Assembly (NCBI GenBank): GCA_046091665.1
Contig: JBJTCD010000025.1
Location: 46,170-110,169, forward strand
Direction of reading: 5' to 3'
DNA from: CAIUPE01 sp046091665
GTDB lineage: Bacteria; Pseudomonadota; Alphaproteobacteria; Rhizobiales; Beijerinckiaceae
Length of the DNA stretch: 64,000 nucleotides
Positions 7,206 through 16,013 of this stretch are shown here, one piece after another. A program made the position numbers and the translations under genes. Below the pieces are notes generated by a model. The model was not told where the DNA came from, searched no databases, and worked only from the letters and a program-made list of their open reading frames with translations. Position 1 is the stretch's first letter. Each line of letters begins with the position of its first letter.

Positions 7206-9940
7206 TGGCTATGACGTCTTCGTCATCACGTGAGAGATTGAAAGAAGCCGCTACGCGTCCAGGCGATGTCGCCGCGCGTAGAAAATCTGTGGTGGCCATT
7301 CTTCAAGAAGCCCATCTTGCCGCACGAAGTGAAGCGGAGTGGATTTTAAACAACACGAAAGACGGCTTTGCGTGTGTCAACTTTCTCTCGCAGAGTATGG
7401 ATTTTATTATCGCCTCTCTGCATGAATTGGCGACAACAATTTTTCACCCCTCAAGCAATCCGTCGACGGGGGAGAGAATAACGGTTGCGGCGGTTGGTGG
7501 TTATGGCAGAGGCACGTTAGCGCCTGGTTCGGACATCGATCTTTTATTTATTCTTCCGTATAAAGCCACACCATGGTCAGAGAGTGTTGTTGAAACCATT
7601 CTCTACGCTTTGTGGGATTTGAAGTTAAAAGTTGGTCACTCGGTCAGAACCGTCGATGAATGTATCCGTGAAGCCAAAACAGATATGACCATTCGTACCG
7701 CGCTTCTTGAAGCAAGACTTCTTGCTGGTGACCACGATCTGTTCGATCAGTTCACAAGAAGATTTGAAAATGAAATTGTGGCGGATACGGCGTCTGAATT
7801 TGTTGCCGCGAAACTTGCAGAACGCGAAGCACGCGTGTCGCGTGCGGGTTCTTCGCGCTATCTTGTTGAACCGAATGTCAAAGATGGCAAAGGCGGTTTG
7901 CGCGATCTCAACACGTTGTTTTGGATCGCCAAATATGTGTATCGCATCAAAGACGCGAAGGATTTGATTGAAGCCGGTCTCTTCAGTCACGAAGAGTATA
8001 ATTTATTTCGCCGCTGCGAAGATTTTCTGTGGCGCGTGCGGTGTCATTTGCATTTTGCAGCGGGTCGTGCGGAAGAGCGACTCTCCTTTGATTTTCAACG
8101 CGTTCTTGCTGAAAAGCTTGGCTATGTCTCGCATGGCGGCTTGTCTGGCGTCGAACGTTTTATGAAACGTTACTTTTTGATTGCCAAAGATGTTGGTGAT
8201 CTCACTGCGATTGTCTGCGCTTCACTTGAGGCGCGTCATCAAAAGCCGGTCACAGGATTTAATCGTTTCGTTGGGAAACTGCGCCGACGCGAGAAGAAGA
8301 CAACGGAGTTAACAGATTTCATTGTCGAAAATGAGCGTTTAACGGTCAGCGACGATGACGTGTTTCGCCGTGATCCGATTAATCTTCTTCGTCTCTTTTA
8401 TTACGCTGACCAACAAAATCGCGCCATCCATCCGCATGCTGCACGGCTTGTGACGCAGTCATTAAACCTCGTCGATCAGAATCTTCGTACGTCAAAAACG
8501 GCCAATGATCTCTTTATTGAAATTCTGACATCACGGAATTCGCCAGAAATCACGCTGCGCCGTATGAATGAAGCGGGGTTACTCGGTAAATTTGTTCCGG
8601 AATTTGGCCGTGTGGTCGCGATGATGCAATTTAACATGTATCATCACTATACGGTTGATGAACATCTCTTACGATCTATTGGTGTCTTGGCTCAAATTGA
8701 AGCAGGACAACACGCGGCCGAATTGCCGGTCGCGCATGAAATCATACCGATGATCCGCAATCGTAAGATTCTTTATGTCGCGCTTTTCCTTCATGACATT
8801 GCCAAAGGCCGCCCTGAGGACCATTCAATTGCCGGCGCGAAAGTGGCAAAAAAACTTTGCCCACGCTTCGGCTTGAATGAAGCCGAAACCGAAGCGGTGG
8901 CTTGGCTCATCGAACATCACCTTGATATGTCAAACATCGCGCAAAGTCGCGATCTTTCAGACCCTGCAACCATTGATGCTTTCGTGACAAGCGTTCAGAC
9001 ACTTGAGCGGTTGCGTATGCTCCTCGTCTTAACGGTATGCGATATTCGGGCGGTCGGCCCCGGTGTATGGAATGGCTGGAAAGGTCAATTGCTACGCACA
9101 TTGTTTTGGGAAACCGAGATTGTTCTCGCTGGTGGTCACTCTTTAATCAATCGCGAACATCGTGTTCGTGCCGCGCAGGATGAATTACGACGCGCGCTGC
9201 CGAATTGGACCGATGACGAGCTTGATACGTATATCGCGCGCCATAATTCAGCCTATTGGTTGAAGGTTGATCTCGCCCGCCGGATCAAACATGCGCAATT
9301 TCTTTATGGTGCTGCGCGTGAAATGCGATCGCTTGCAACGGAGGTCGCAACCGATAAATTTCGTGGCGTGACGGAGCTTACCGTCTCCGCACCCGATCAT
9401 CCGCGTCTTTTGGCTATTCTCACAGGCGCTTGTGCGGCGGCAGGCGCCAATATTGTTGATGCTCAAATTTTTACGACAACTGATGGAATGGCGCTTGATA
9501 CGATTTTCATCTCCCGCGCTTTTGATGAAGATGAAGATGAATTGCGACGCGCAGCCCGAGTGGCGCGCGGCATTGAGCAGGCGCTCAAAGGGGAAATCAA
9601 AATCGCGGAAGCGGTGGCCGCACGTTCGCCGCAACGCGGAGTCGCCGCAAAAACCTTTTCCGTCGTGCCGGAGATTGTCGTCGATAATAGTCTCTCAAAC
9701 CGTTTCACGGTGATTGAAATCTCAGGGCTTGATCGGCCGGGGCTTCTTTACGAATTGACGACGGCGATTGGGAAACTCAACCTCAACATTGCCTCCGCTC
9801 ATATTGTAACCTTCGGCGAGAAGGCGGTCGACGTATTCTATGTGACCGATTTGACTGGCGGCAAAGTGAGCCATTTGACCCGGCAGGCCACCATTCGTAA
9901 AACGCTGCTCGATCTCTTCGGCGCGCGCGAAGCGGCCTGA
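7205..9940 (+). CDS. glnD: [Protein-PII] uridylyltransferase/uridylyl-removing enzyme
   Basis: GlnD senses glutamine and adds or removes UMP on PII proteins, controlling nitrogen assimilation. The 911-residue protein has the full domain set: a nucleotidyltransferase centre (GGYGRGTLAPGSDIDLLFI, about 98-116), the linker domain with VEPNVKDGKGGLRDLNTLFW, an HD domain (HDIAKGRPEDHS, about 530) and two C-terminal ACT domains (about 724 onward, and EISGLDRPGLLYELTT from about 838). The ATG at 7205 overlaps the gshB stop; a frame opening upstream is ignored for that reason. glnD is usually elsewhere relative to grpE, which follows here after 104 bases. Confidence 0.96.
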   Translation: MAMTSSSSRERLKEAATRPGDVAARRKSVVAILQEAHLAARSEAEWILNNTKDGFACVNFLSQSMDFIIASLHELATTIFHPSSNPSTGERITVAAVGGYGRGTLAPGSDIDLLFILPYKATPWSESVVETILYALWDLKLKVGHSVRTVDECIREAKTDMTIRTALLEARLLAGDHDLFDQFTRRFENEIVADTASEFVAAKLAEREARVSRAGSSRYLVEPNVKDGKGGLRDLNTLFWIAKYVYRIKDAKDLIEAGLFSHEEYNLFRRCEDFLWRVRCHLHFAAGRAEERLSFDFQRVLAEKLGYVSHGGLSGVERFMKRYFLIAKDVGDLTAIVCASLEARHQKPVTGFNRFVGKLRRREKKTTELTDFIVENERLTVSDDDVFRRDPINLLRLFYYADQQNRAIHPHAARLVTQSLNLVDQNLRTSKTANDLFIEILTSRNSPEITLRRMNEAGLLGKFVPEFGRVVAMMQFNMYHHYTVDEHLLRSIGVLAQIEAGQHAAELPVAHEIIPMIRNRKILYVALFLHDIAKGRPEDHSIAGAKVAKKLCPRFGLNEAETEAVAWLIEHHLDMSNIAQSRDLSDPATIDAFVTSVQTLERLRMLLVLTVCDIRAVGPGVWNGWKGQLLRTLFWETEIVLAGGHSLINREHRVRAAQDELRRALPNWTDDELDTYIARHNSAYWLKVDLARRIKHAQFLYGAAREMRSLATEVATDKFRGVTELTVSAPDHPRLLAILTGACAAAGANIVDAQIFTTTDGMALDTIFISRAFDEDEDELRRAARVARGIEQALKGEIKIAEAVAARSPQRGVAAKTFSVVPEIVVDNSLSNRFTVIEISGLDRPGLLYELTTAIGKLNLNIASAHIVTFGEKAVDVFYVTDLTGGKVSHLTRQATIRKTLLDLFGAREAA

Positions 9941-9976
9941 CATCCTCATCTTTTGTCGAAAGACTCCTAAGAGAAA

Positions 9977-10008
9977 CTTGATTTTCTCACCCGGAAGACC
10001 GATATCCG
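9977..10008 (+). promoter_or_regulatory. Possible RpoH-type promoter of grpE
   Basis: CTTGAT (9977-9982), a 17-base spacer and CGATATCC resemble the alphaproteobacterial heat-shock promoter pattern (CTTGA, 16-17 bases, then a C-rich TAT box). It lies about 40 bases upstream of grpE. The -10 half is a weak match, so this is tentative. Confidence 0.35.
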
Positions 10009-10044
10009 CACCACATTTCCTCTTATATGAATTGATTGAGAGCC

Positions 10045-10638
10045 ATGAGCGAGCACGAACAATCCGCGACCCCGGATCAACAACCCGATGCGGCCCAAAA
10101 TTCGAACGAGCCAGCCTCGGGCAAAGAAGCCGATGTTTTTGCGATTATCGACGCGTTGAATGCTGAAAATGCGCAGCTGAAAGACAAGGCGCTTCGGACC
10201 ATGGCGGATATGGAGAATCTCCGCCGTCGTACCGAGAAAGAGGTCGCCGATGCGCGGACCTATGCCGTATCCTCATTCGCGCGTGATATGTTGAATGTGG
10301 CGGACAATATGCGGCGAGGCATTGAAAGCGTTCCTCAAGAGCAGCGCGCTTCTGCAGAAGGCGCTTTGAAAACTTTGCTTGAAGGTGTGGAATTGACCGA
10401 GCGTGATCTTTTGAAGACGCTTGAGAAATACGGCATCAAACAGATCGATCCGCAGGGTCAGCGTTTTGATCCCAATCTCCATCAAGCGATGTTCGAAGTC
10501 GAAGATCCAAATGTGACCACAGGAACTGTTGTGCAAGTCGTGCAAGCAGGTTTTGTTATTGGCGAGCGCGTTTTGCGCCCGGCTCTTGTTGGTGTGTCGA
10601 AGGGTGGTCCCAAACCCGGCGTTGATACGAGCGCGTAG
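10045..10638 (+). CDS. grpE: Nucleotide exchange factor GrpE
   Basis: GrpE is the ADP-release factor of DnaK. The protein is 197 residues from the ATG at 10045 (a TTG nine bases earlier is also open). It shows an acidic, low-complexity N-terminus, a long coiled coil (about 40-95) with MADMENLRRRTEKEV, and the C-terminal beta domain ending GFVIGERVLRPALVGVSKG. It stands alone on this strand, about 10 kb from hrcA, and its stop directly abuts the stop of the convergent alkB gene without a spacer. Confidence 0.96.
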   Translation: MSEHEQSATPDQQPDAAQNSNEPASGKEADVFAIIDALNAENAQLKDKALRTMADMENLRRRTEKEVADARTYAVSSFARDMLNVADNMRRGIESVPQEQRASAEGALKTLLEGVELTERDLLKTLEKYGIKQIDPQGQRFDPNLHQAMFEVEDPNVTTGTVVQVVQAGFVIGERVLRPALVGVSKGGPKPGVDTSA

Positions 10639-11271
10639 TTATTTCGACGCGATCACCGGTTTCGTCACACGCCGCATGGTAAGATTGAAGCGTCCACCTT
10701 CTTTGAGAAGCGTGGACGTTTCTTTATAGACACGATCAATGCCGTGAAAATCGAGTCGCGCGGGACCACCAAAAATCAAACCATCACCGGATTGCAGTTT
10801 GATCGATTGTGTCGGCCCGTTGCGTTCACTCGTACCGATGCGAAAAAGCGCTGTGTCGCCAAAAGAGAGTGATACAACTGGCGCGTTGAAATCATCTTCA
10901 TCGCGATCCTGATGTAAACCCATTTTCGCCGTCGCCGAATAATGATTGATGAGGCATGCTTCGGGCTCGGCGTAATTGTCTGTGAGTTGATTCCAAATTT
11001 TGATGAGCGACGGGAAAATTGGTGGCCAGTTTTCGCCTGTCACCGGATGGGTTTTCTGATAGCGATAGCCTGATTTGTCAGAGACCCATCCAAGCGAGCC
11101 AAGATTGAGCATCTTCACCGACATCGGATTGCCCCAACGCGGCATTGTTGATTGAAATAAGTGTGAAGTATTGATCGCGGTGTAAATTTCATCACGAAGC
11201 GATTCCTGCTCTTCCCGATTTAAGAGCGCTGGAAAATAAATGACACCGGGTTTAATCTCGACGTGTGTCAT
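10639..11271 (-). CDS. alkB: AlkB family alpha-ketoglutarate-dependent dioxygenase
   Basis: AlkB removes methyl lesions (1-methyladenine, 3-methylcytosine) from DNA and RNA by oxidative demethylation with Fe(II) and 2-oxoglutarate. The ATG at 11271 gives 210 residues. The iron-binding H-x-D is in MGLHQDRDEDDF (about 125-136), and the 2-oxoglutarate-binding end is RFNLTMRRV. An upstream in-frame extension would overlap the GNAT gene and is not used. It is the last gene of the minus-strand run that begins with dnaK. The length is close to E. coli AlkB (216 residues). Confidence 0.9.
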   Translation of the reverse strand: MTHVEIKPGVIYFPALLNREEQESLRDEIYTAINTSHLFQSTMPRWGNPMSVKMLNLGSLGWVSDKSGYRYQKTHPVTGENWPPIFPSLIKIWNQLTDNYAEPEACLINHYSATAKMGLHQDRDEDDFNAPVVSLSFGDTALFRIGTSERNGPTQSIKLQSGDGLIFGGPARLDFHGIDRVYKETSTLLKEGGRFNLTMRRVTKPVIASK

Positions 11272-11281
11272 TTTCGCCCGA

Positions 11282-11797
11282 TCAATCAAACCATTTGAAA
11301 AAATAAACTGTGTCGCAATAACCGCCATCCGGCCAAAGTGCGTAATTGGGAATGACACCTGCGCGTTGATAGCCCGCGCGTTCATATAAACGTTCGGCTG
11401 TATTCAACGCCGTGTCGAGTGTCACAAGTTTCAACCCGCGACGTATGATCTCTTGATCAGCTGCTGCAAGCAATGAGGCACCAATGCCTTTGTTCCGATG
11501 GCTCGAATGCACAAGCAGTTTAGCAAGATCGGCACGATGTTTTTGATTGGGCTTTTTAGCCGGGATCAACTGACATGTGCCCACCGCGTGATTATTTTCA
11601 AGAGCAGCGAACAAAACAACCTCGCCACGCCGAACTGCGTCTGCAGTGTCTTTAAAAAAACTCACGGCTTCGATCATCGTGAACGGATTCATGAAATTGA
11701 CAGAAGCGCCTTTGATAACGCAATCATGAAGAATGGCCGCGAGCTCATTTATGCGATGCTGCGCGTCATCACCATCAAGAATGCGGATGTCGATCAA
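11282..11797 (-). CDS. GNAT family N-acetyltransferase
   Basis: A 171-residue GCN5-type acetyltransferase. The acetyl-CoA-binding motif A is visible as LLVHSSHRNKGIGASLL (about 94-110), followed by a typical TLDTALNTAERLYERAGYQR region. The acceptor substrate cannot be told from sequence. Its start overlaps the gpmA stop by four bases (ATGA), and alkB follows ten bases after its stop, so it is probably cotranscribed with both. Confidence 0.85.
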   Translation of the reverse strand: MIDIRILDGDDAQHRINELAAILHDCVIKGASVNFMNPFTMIEAVSFFKDTADAVRRGEVVLFAALENNHAVGTCQLIPAKKPNQKHRADLAKLLVHSSHRNKGIGASLLAAADQEIIRRGLKLVTLDTALNTAERLYERAGYQRAGVIPNYALWPDGGYCDTVYFFKWFD

Positions 11798-12414
11798 GCG
11801 GTTAAGACCTTTTTCGATTCAACCGTTGAATCGGCATTCAGGTGATAGACAAGCGGCACGCCCGTATCGAGTTCCATTGACGGAATCGTATCGGGCGTCA
11901 GCCGATCAAGAACCATCACAAGCGCACGCAGTGAATTACCATGCGCGGCAACAATCACCCTTTCGCCCCGTAACACACGCGGCAAAATCTCCTGACAATA
12001 ATAAGGCAACACGCGCGCGACAGTGTCTTTTAAGCTCTCGCCATTCGGCGGCGGCACATCATAAGAGCGGCGCCAGACATGGACCTGCTCTTTACCCCAT
12101 TTTGCACGGGCATCGTCTTTGTTGAGGCCAGAAAGATCACCATAATCGCGCTCGTTCAAAGCCTGCTCACGAATTGTTTTAAGATCATTCTGATTCAATT
12201 CGTTCAAAATCAAACGACACGTATGCTGTGCGCGCGTAAGTGCGGAAGTGAAAGCGATATCAAAATTTAAACCCAAGGCTTTCAAACGTTGGCCAGCCGC
12301 TTTCGCTTCCGCTTGGCCTTTTTCAGTCAGATCGGGATCCTTCCAACCGGTAAAAAGATTTTTAAGATTCCAATCACTTTGACCGTGGCGAACAAGAACG
12401 AGTAGACGCTCCAT
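11794..12414 (-). CDS. gpmA: 2,3-bisphosphoglycerate-dependent phosphoglycerate mutase
   Basis: GpmA interconverts 3- and 2-phosphoglycerate in glycolysis and gluconeogenesis. The 206-residue protein has the catalytic RHG motif in LVLVRHGQSDWNLKNLFTG (about 5-23), the proton-donor region ALNERDYGDLSGLNK (about 84-98) and the second histidine in AAHGNSLRALVM (about 155-166). The length matches the short form common in Rhizobiales. It follows dapB on the same strand, with 60 bases between. Confidence 0.95.
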   Translation of the reverse strand: MERLLVLVRHGQSDWNLKNLFTGWKDPDLTEKGQAEAKAAGQRLKALGLNFDIAFTSALTRAQHTCRLILNELNQNDLKTIREQALNERDYGDLSGLNKDDARAKWGKEQVHVWRRSYDVPPPNGESLKDTVARVLPYYCQEILPRVLRGERVIVAAHGNSLRALVMVLDRLTPDTIPSMELDTGVPLVYHLNADSTVESKKVLTA

Positions 12415-12474
12415 AGACTATCTCCTATCGAATCATGTTTTCAGGCTTGCGTTGGCGAACTGAAAAATCCGAAC

Positions 12475-13293
12475 TCACACATCACTCAAGCCAAGCACAT
12501 CCATCATTGAATAAAGACCCGGCTTTTGACCTCGTCCCCATAAAGCCGCACGCACAGCGCCGCGCGCAAAAATCCCGCGATCTTCGGCGTGATGCGACAA
12601 TGTAATCCGTTCTGATTGCCCCGCAAAAATCACACTGTGATCACCAACCACTGAGCCACCGCGCAATGAGGCAAAACCGATCCGTCCGGCTTCGCGCGCA
12701 CCTGTATGACCATCGCGCACACGCACCGTATTCGCATCATCAAGTGAAATCTTTCGTCCTTCCGCCGCGGCTTCACCTAAAAGAAGCGCGGTCCCAGAAG
12801 GTGCATCGACTTTCATGCGATGATGCATTTCAAGAATCTCAATATCGAAATCTTCTTGAAGCGTCGCGGCCACGCGTTTGACGAGTGCCGCCAGAAGATT
12901 GACCCCCAGACTCATATTGCCTGATCGAATGATCACGGCGTGACGCGCAGCGGCTTCAAGTTTCTTGAGATCTTCCGATTGCATGCCGGTGGTACCAACC
13001 ACATGAATGATCCGCGCTTGTGCGGCGAGTGTTGCAAAATGAGTGGTCGAAGCCGGTGTTGTGAAATCGATTACTGCATCCGCCTTGGCAAAGAGCGGCA
13101 AAGGGTCGTCGCTGATCAAAACGCCATTGGCGCCAATGCCAGAAAGAAGTCCTGAGTCTTGGCCGAGCGTCGGCGCGCCTTCGCGCTCAATCGCGCCCAC
13201 AAGATGCATGCCTTCGGTGGCGACAACGGTTTGGATGAGCATCCGGCCCATGCGGCCCGCGGCACCAACAACAATCACTTTAAGATCGGTCAT
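12475..13293 (-). CDS. dapB: 4-hydroxy-tetrahydrodipicolinate reductase
   Basis: DapB is the NAD(P)H-dependent reductase of the lysine/diaminopimelate pathway. The ATG at 13293 gives 272 residues starting MTDLKVIVVGAAGRMGRM, the standard Rossmann start; a longer upstream frame is rejected. Catalytic and substrate-binding residues lie in EILEMHHRMKVDAPSGTALL (about 146-165). The dinucleotide-binding GTTG and the C-terminal GLYSMMDVLGL are present. It sits between pyrF and gpmA, an order seen in many Rhizobiales. Confidence 0.95.
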   Translation of the reverse strand: MTDLKVIVVGAAGRMGRMLIQTVVATEGMHLVGAIEREGAPTLGQDSGLLSGIGANGVLISDDPLPLFAKADAVIDFTTPASTTHFATLAAQARIIHVVGTTGMQSEDLKKLEAAARHAVIIRSGNMSLGVNLLAALVKRVAATLQEDFDIEILEMHHRMKVDAPSGTALLLGEAAAEGRKISLDDANTVRVRDGHTGAREAGRIGFASLRGGSVVGDHSVIFAGQSERITLSHHAEDRGIFARGAVRAALWGRGQKPGLYSMMDVLGLSDV

Positions 13294-13362
13294 TGAGGAG
13301 TTTCCAAATCCGATTTTGAAAAAATTGACTAAGCGGCACAAAACGCGATTGCGCTTGTGCGG

Positions 13363-14067
13363 TCAACCGAGAGCGGCGGCAATTTCTTTTTGAATCGCGA
13401 TGGCGGCGGCCACCGGATCCTCAGCCGCCGTCACCGGACGACCAATGACCAGATGATCCGCGCCCGCGCGGAGCGCCTCGGAGGGCGTCATTACCCGCTT
13501 CTGGTCGCCTTTGGCAGCTGATGCGGGCCTGATGCCCGGCGTAACAAGCGCCATGCCCGATCCAAGCTGAGCGCGTATCTCGCCAACTTCCTCCGGCGAG
13601 AGGATCAAACCATCAATGCCGATCTCTTTGGCTTGCCCGGCGCGGCGTTTCACAAGTTCACGCACGGAGTAACCATAACCCGCGTCATGAAGATCTTTGT
13701 CATCATAAGAGGTCATAACCGTCACGGCGAGAATCTTGACGCCGCTTTGGCCCTTTCCCACCTTCGCCGCCCTCATGGTTTGCGGAAAGGCATGGACAGT
13801 CAGAAAGGTTGCGCCCAAATCAGCAAGGCGCGCCGTCGCGCGTTCCACCGTATTCGGGATGTCATGAAGTTTCAGATCGAGAAAAACCTTCTTGCCCTGT
13901 TTTGAAAGGGTACGCACGAGATCCAAACCACCCGCGTAAACAAGCTCCATGCCGATCTTATAGAATGTGACATGGTCACCAAGGCGCTCGACCAAGGCTT
14001 CAGCCTCATTGATTTGCGGTATATCCAGCGCAACGATCAGGCGATCTTGATTGGAAATTTCAGCCAT
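13363..14067 (-). CDS. pyrF: Orotidine 5'-phosphate decarboxylase
   Basis: PyrF makes UMP from OMP in pyrimidine synthesis. The ATG at 14067 gives 234 residues beginning MAEISNQDRLIVALDIPQ. The catalytic Asp-Lys-x-x-Asp motif is in FLDLKLHDIPNTVERA (about 58-73). The phosphate-binding C-terminal end is HLVIGRPVTAAEDPVAA. It follows the PmtA-like gene on the same strand after 63 bases. Confidence 0.95.
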   Translation of the reverse strand: MAEISNQDRLIVALDIPQINEAEALVERLGDHVTFYKIGMELVYAGGLDLVRTLSKQGKKVFLDLKLHDIPNTVERATARLADLGATFLTVHAFPQTMRAAKVGKGQSGVKILAVTVMTSYDDKDLHDAGYGYSVRELVKRRAGQAKEIGIDGLILSPEEVGEIRAQLGSGMALVTPGIRPASAAKGDQKRVMTPSEALRAGADHLVIGRPVTAAEDPVAAAIAIQKEIAAALG

Positions 14068-14130
14068 CACGCACCCCATCCCCCAGTCTGGATCAGATGA
14101 GATTGTGCGTCCCAGATTCTTGGCAGCAAA

Positions 14131-14718
14131 TCAACCGGAATGCGTGAAGCTACAATAAATCCAGATGCGTGCGGGCGGAATATTTTTCCATATTGTTTTG
14201 ACCGCTGTCGGCTCAGTATTGAGCCCCTGTCCATCAACGGGCGGATCGAACCCATAGCTAAACTGAATAAAGGGCGCGCCCGGCATGAGGAGTTGTAGTG
14301 CCGTGCGAACCATATTTTGCCGTTGTGTTTTGCTTTGTGTCCGAAGCGGCAGCCCGGAAACAATCGCTGCGACTTTTGGAAAAGCATTTTGTTCAGCAAT
14401 CTTCTCAAGCGCAAACGCGTCGTCGCAAAAACACTGCGCCTTTGAATAACGCGCACAGAGATCGCGATAAAAATCAGGATGGTTCTCAATGAGAATCAAA
14501 CGCGACTCGTCAATGCCACCTCCAATCAAAGCGTGAGTGATGCTGCCCGTCCCACTGCCAAGCTCAATGATTGGACCATTGATCTGCGGATCCACTTGAT
14601 CCGCCATTGCTTTTGCAAGCTCGGGGCTTGAGGGCCAGATCGCACCCATCTTCAAAGGGAAGCGTGTGGCGGTTGCCATGAAACGGAGCGAATGAGAAAA
14701 TTCTGTGAGAGCGTTCAT
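14131..14718 (-). CDS. Class I SAM-dependent methyltransferase, PmtA-like (phospholipid N-methyltransferase)
   Basis: A 195-residue Rossmann methyltransferase with the SAM-binding motif IIELGSGTGSITHALI (about 49-64) and the acidic residue of motif II in RLILIENHPDF (about 72-82). The overall pattern (KMGAIWPSSPELAKAM before motif I, SGLPLRTQS after) resembles Rhodobacter-type PmtA phosphatidylethanolamine N-methyltransferases and the related rRNA-dimethylase-like family. Its position between dnaJ and pyrF is where pmtA-like genes sit in many Rhizobiales. Substrate is inferred, not shown. Confidence 0.75.
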   Translation of the reverse strand: MNALTEFSHSLRFMATATRFPLKMGAIWPSSPELAKAMADQVDPQINGPIIELGSGTGSITHALIGGGIDESRLILIENHPDFYRDLCARYSKAQCFCDDAFALEKIAEQNAFPKVAAIVSGLPLRTQSKTQRQNMVRTALQLLMPGAPFIQFSYGFDPPVDGQGLNTEPTAVKTIWKNIPPARIWIYCSFTHSG

Positions 14719-14762
14719 CTGACCACCAAGCCCTGATGGTCGCGCTCAAACAATCCGGCGTT

Positions 14763-15908
14763 TTACGCCTCGTCGCTGCCCGTAAAGAACTCTTTCATCT
14801 TCGAGAAAAAGCCCACGCTCTCGGGATGCGTTTCGCGCGAACTTTCGCTCTCAAATTCTTTTAGCAATTCGCGCTGGCGCGGCGTCAGTTTCTGCGGCGT
14901 TTCAACTGAGACTTGAATGTATAGATCGCCATGATCGCGGGATCTTAATACTGGCATGCCTTTGCCGCGAATGCGAATCTGTCTTCCTGATTGTGTGCCT
15001 TCGGGAATGGCTACAGAACGCGCTTCACCATCAATCATCGGCACACGAATATCACCGCCGAGAGACGCGGTGACCATCGAGATCGGAATCTGGCAATAAA
15101 GATCTGCACCATCACGTTGGAAGTAACGATGCGGTTTGATCGAGAGAAAGATATAAAGATCTCCTGAGGGGCCGCCGCGCAATCCGCTCTCGCCTTCACC
15201 GGCCAAACGAATGCGTGTGCCTTCTTCAACGCCCGCAGGAATCGTAACCGATAAAGTTTTTTCTTTTGTCACACGTCCTTCGCCGCTGCATGAACGACAT
15301 GGATTTTCGATAATCTGTCCGCGGCCATTGCATTTCGGACAAGTGCGTTCAATCGCAAAAAATCCTTGGCTCGCACGCACGCGGCCATAGCCGTTACATG
15401 TGGGGCAGGGCTTTGGCTTTGAACCTGCCGTCGCGCCTGAACCACTGCAAGGCTCACATGTTACAGCCGTCGGCAAAGTGACGGTTGCGGTTTTTCCATT
15501 AAAAGCTTCTTCAAGTGAGATTTGCAGATTGAAGCGAATATCGCCGCCTCTCTCACGCCCATCAGGTTGGCGTCTTTGTCCGCGACCTCCACCAAGTCCG
15601 CCGAAGAGATCTTCAAATATATCGGCCATCGATGCGCCGAAGTCGCCTTGGAATCCGAATCCTCCCGGACCGCCGCCATTTTGCTCAAACGCACCATGGC
15701 CAAAGCGATCATAGGCTGCGCGCTTTTGCGGATCAGAGAGAATTTGATAGGCTTCGTTGAGTTCTTTGAATTTAACTTCCGCCTCAGCATTTCCGGGATT
15801 GCGATCCGGATGATGCTGCATCGCGAGTTTGCGAAAGGCTGATTTAAGTTCAGCCTCGCTTGCTGATTTCGAGACACCGAGCGTTTCGTAATAATCACGT
15901 TTGCTCAT
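14763..15908 (-). CDS. dnaJ: Molecular chaperone DnaJ
   Basis: DnaJ delivers unfolded substrates to DnaK and stimulates its ATPase. The 381-residue protein is full length. In order: J domain with HPD (MQHHPDRNPGN, about 29-39), Gly/Phe-rich linker (about 76-112), four CxxCxGxG-type zinc repeats (about 148-210, for example CPTCNGYG and CPKCNGRG), and the C-terminal peptide-binding domains. It lies 105 bases downstream of dnaK with a hairpin between them. Confidence 0.97.
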   Translation of the reverse strand: MSKRDYYETLGVSKSASEAELKSAFRKLAMQHHPDRNPGNAEAEVKFKELNEAYQILSDPQKRAAYDRFGHGAFEQNGGGPGGFGFQGDFGASMADIFEDLFGGLGGGRGQRRQPDGRERGGDIRFNLQISLEEAFNGKTATVTLPTAVTCEPCSGSGATAGSKPKPCPTCNGYGRVRASQGFFAIERTCPKCNGRGQIIENPCRSCSGEGRVTKEKTLSVTIPAGVEEGTRIRLAGEGESGLRGGPSGDLYIFLSIKPHRYFQRDGADLYCQIPISMVTASLGGDIRVPMIDGEARSVAIPEGTQSGRQIRIRGKGMPVLRSRDHGDLYIQVSVETPQKLTPRQRELLKEFESESSRETHPESVGFFSKMKEFFTGSDEA

Positions 15909-15961
15909 GTCGTTTTCCAGCCCACATTCATCTCAATGAATCATAATATCTTTTGCAATAA

Positions 15962-15989
15962 AACCCGACGCGAATAAACGCGCCGGGTT
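15962..15989 (-). terminator. Hairpin between dnaK and dnaJ
   Basis: Arms 15962-15972 and 15979-15989 pair over 11 bases with one mismatch and a 6-base loop. Read on the minus strand the stem ends in GGGTT followed by TTATT, so it could be a partial terminator or a processing/stability hairpin that lowers dnaJ relative to dnaK. A T-rich run on the plus strand would also suit a plus-strand terminator, but no plus-strand gene precedes it. Confidence 0.55.
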
Positions 15990-16013
15990 ATTTTTATTTA
16001 CGCAAGATGAGAA

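Noticed and set aside
14067..14489. Minus-strand 140-residue frame overlapping the PmtA-like gene
   Set aside because: It lies in another frame of the methyltransferase, is Arg-rich and lacks any motif, while the methyltransferase has a clear SAM site.
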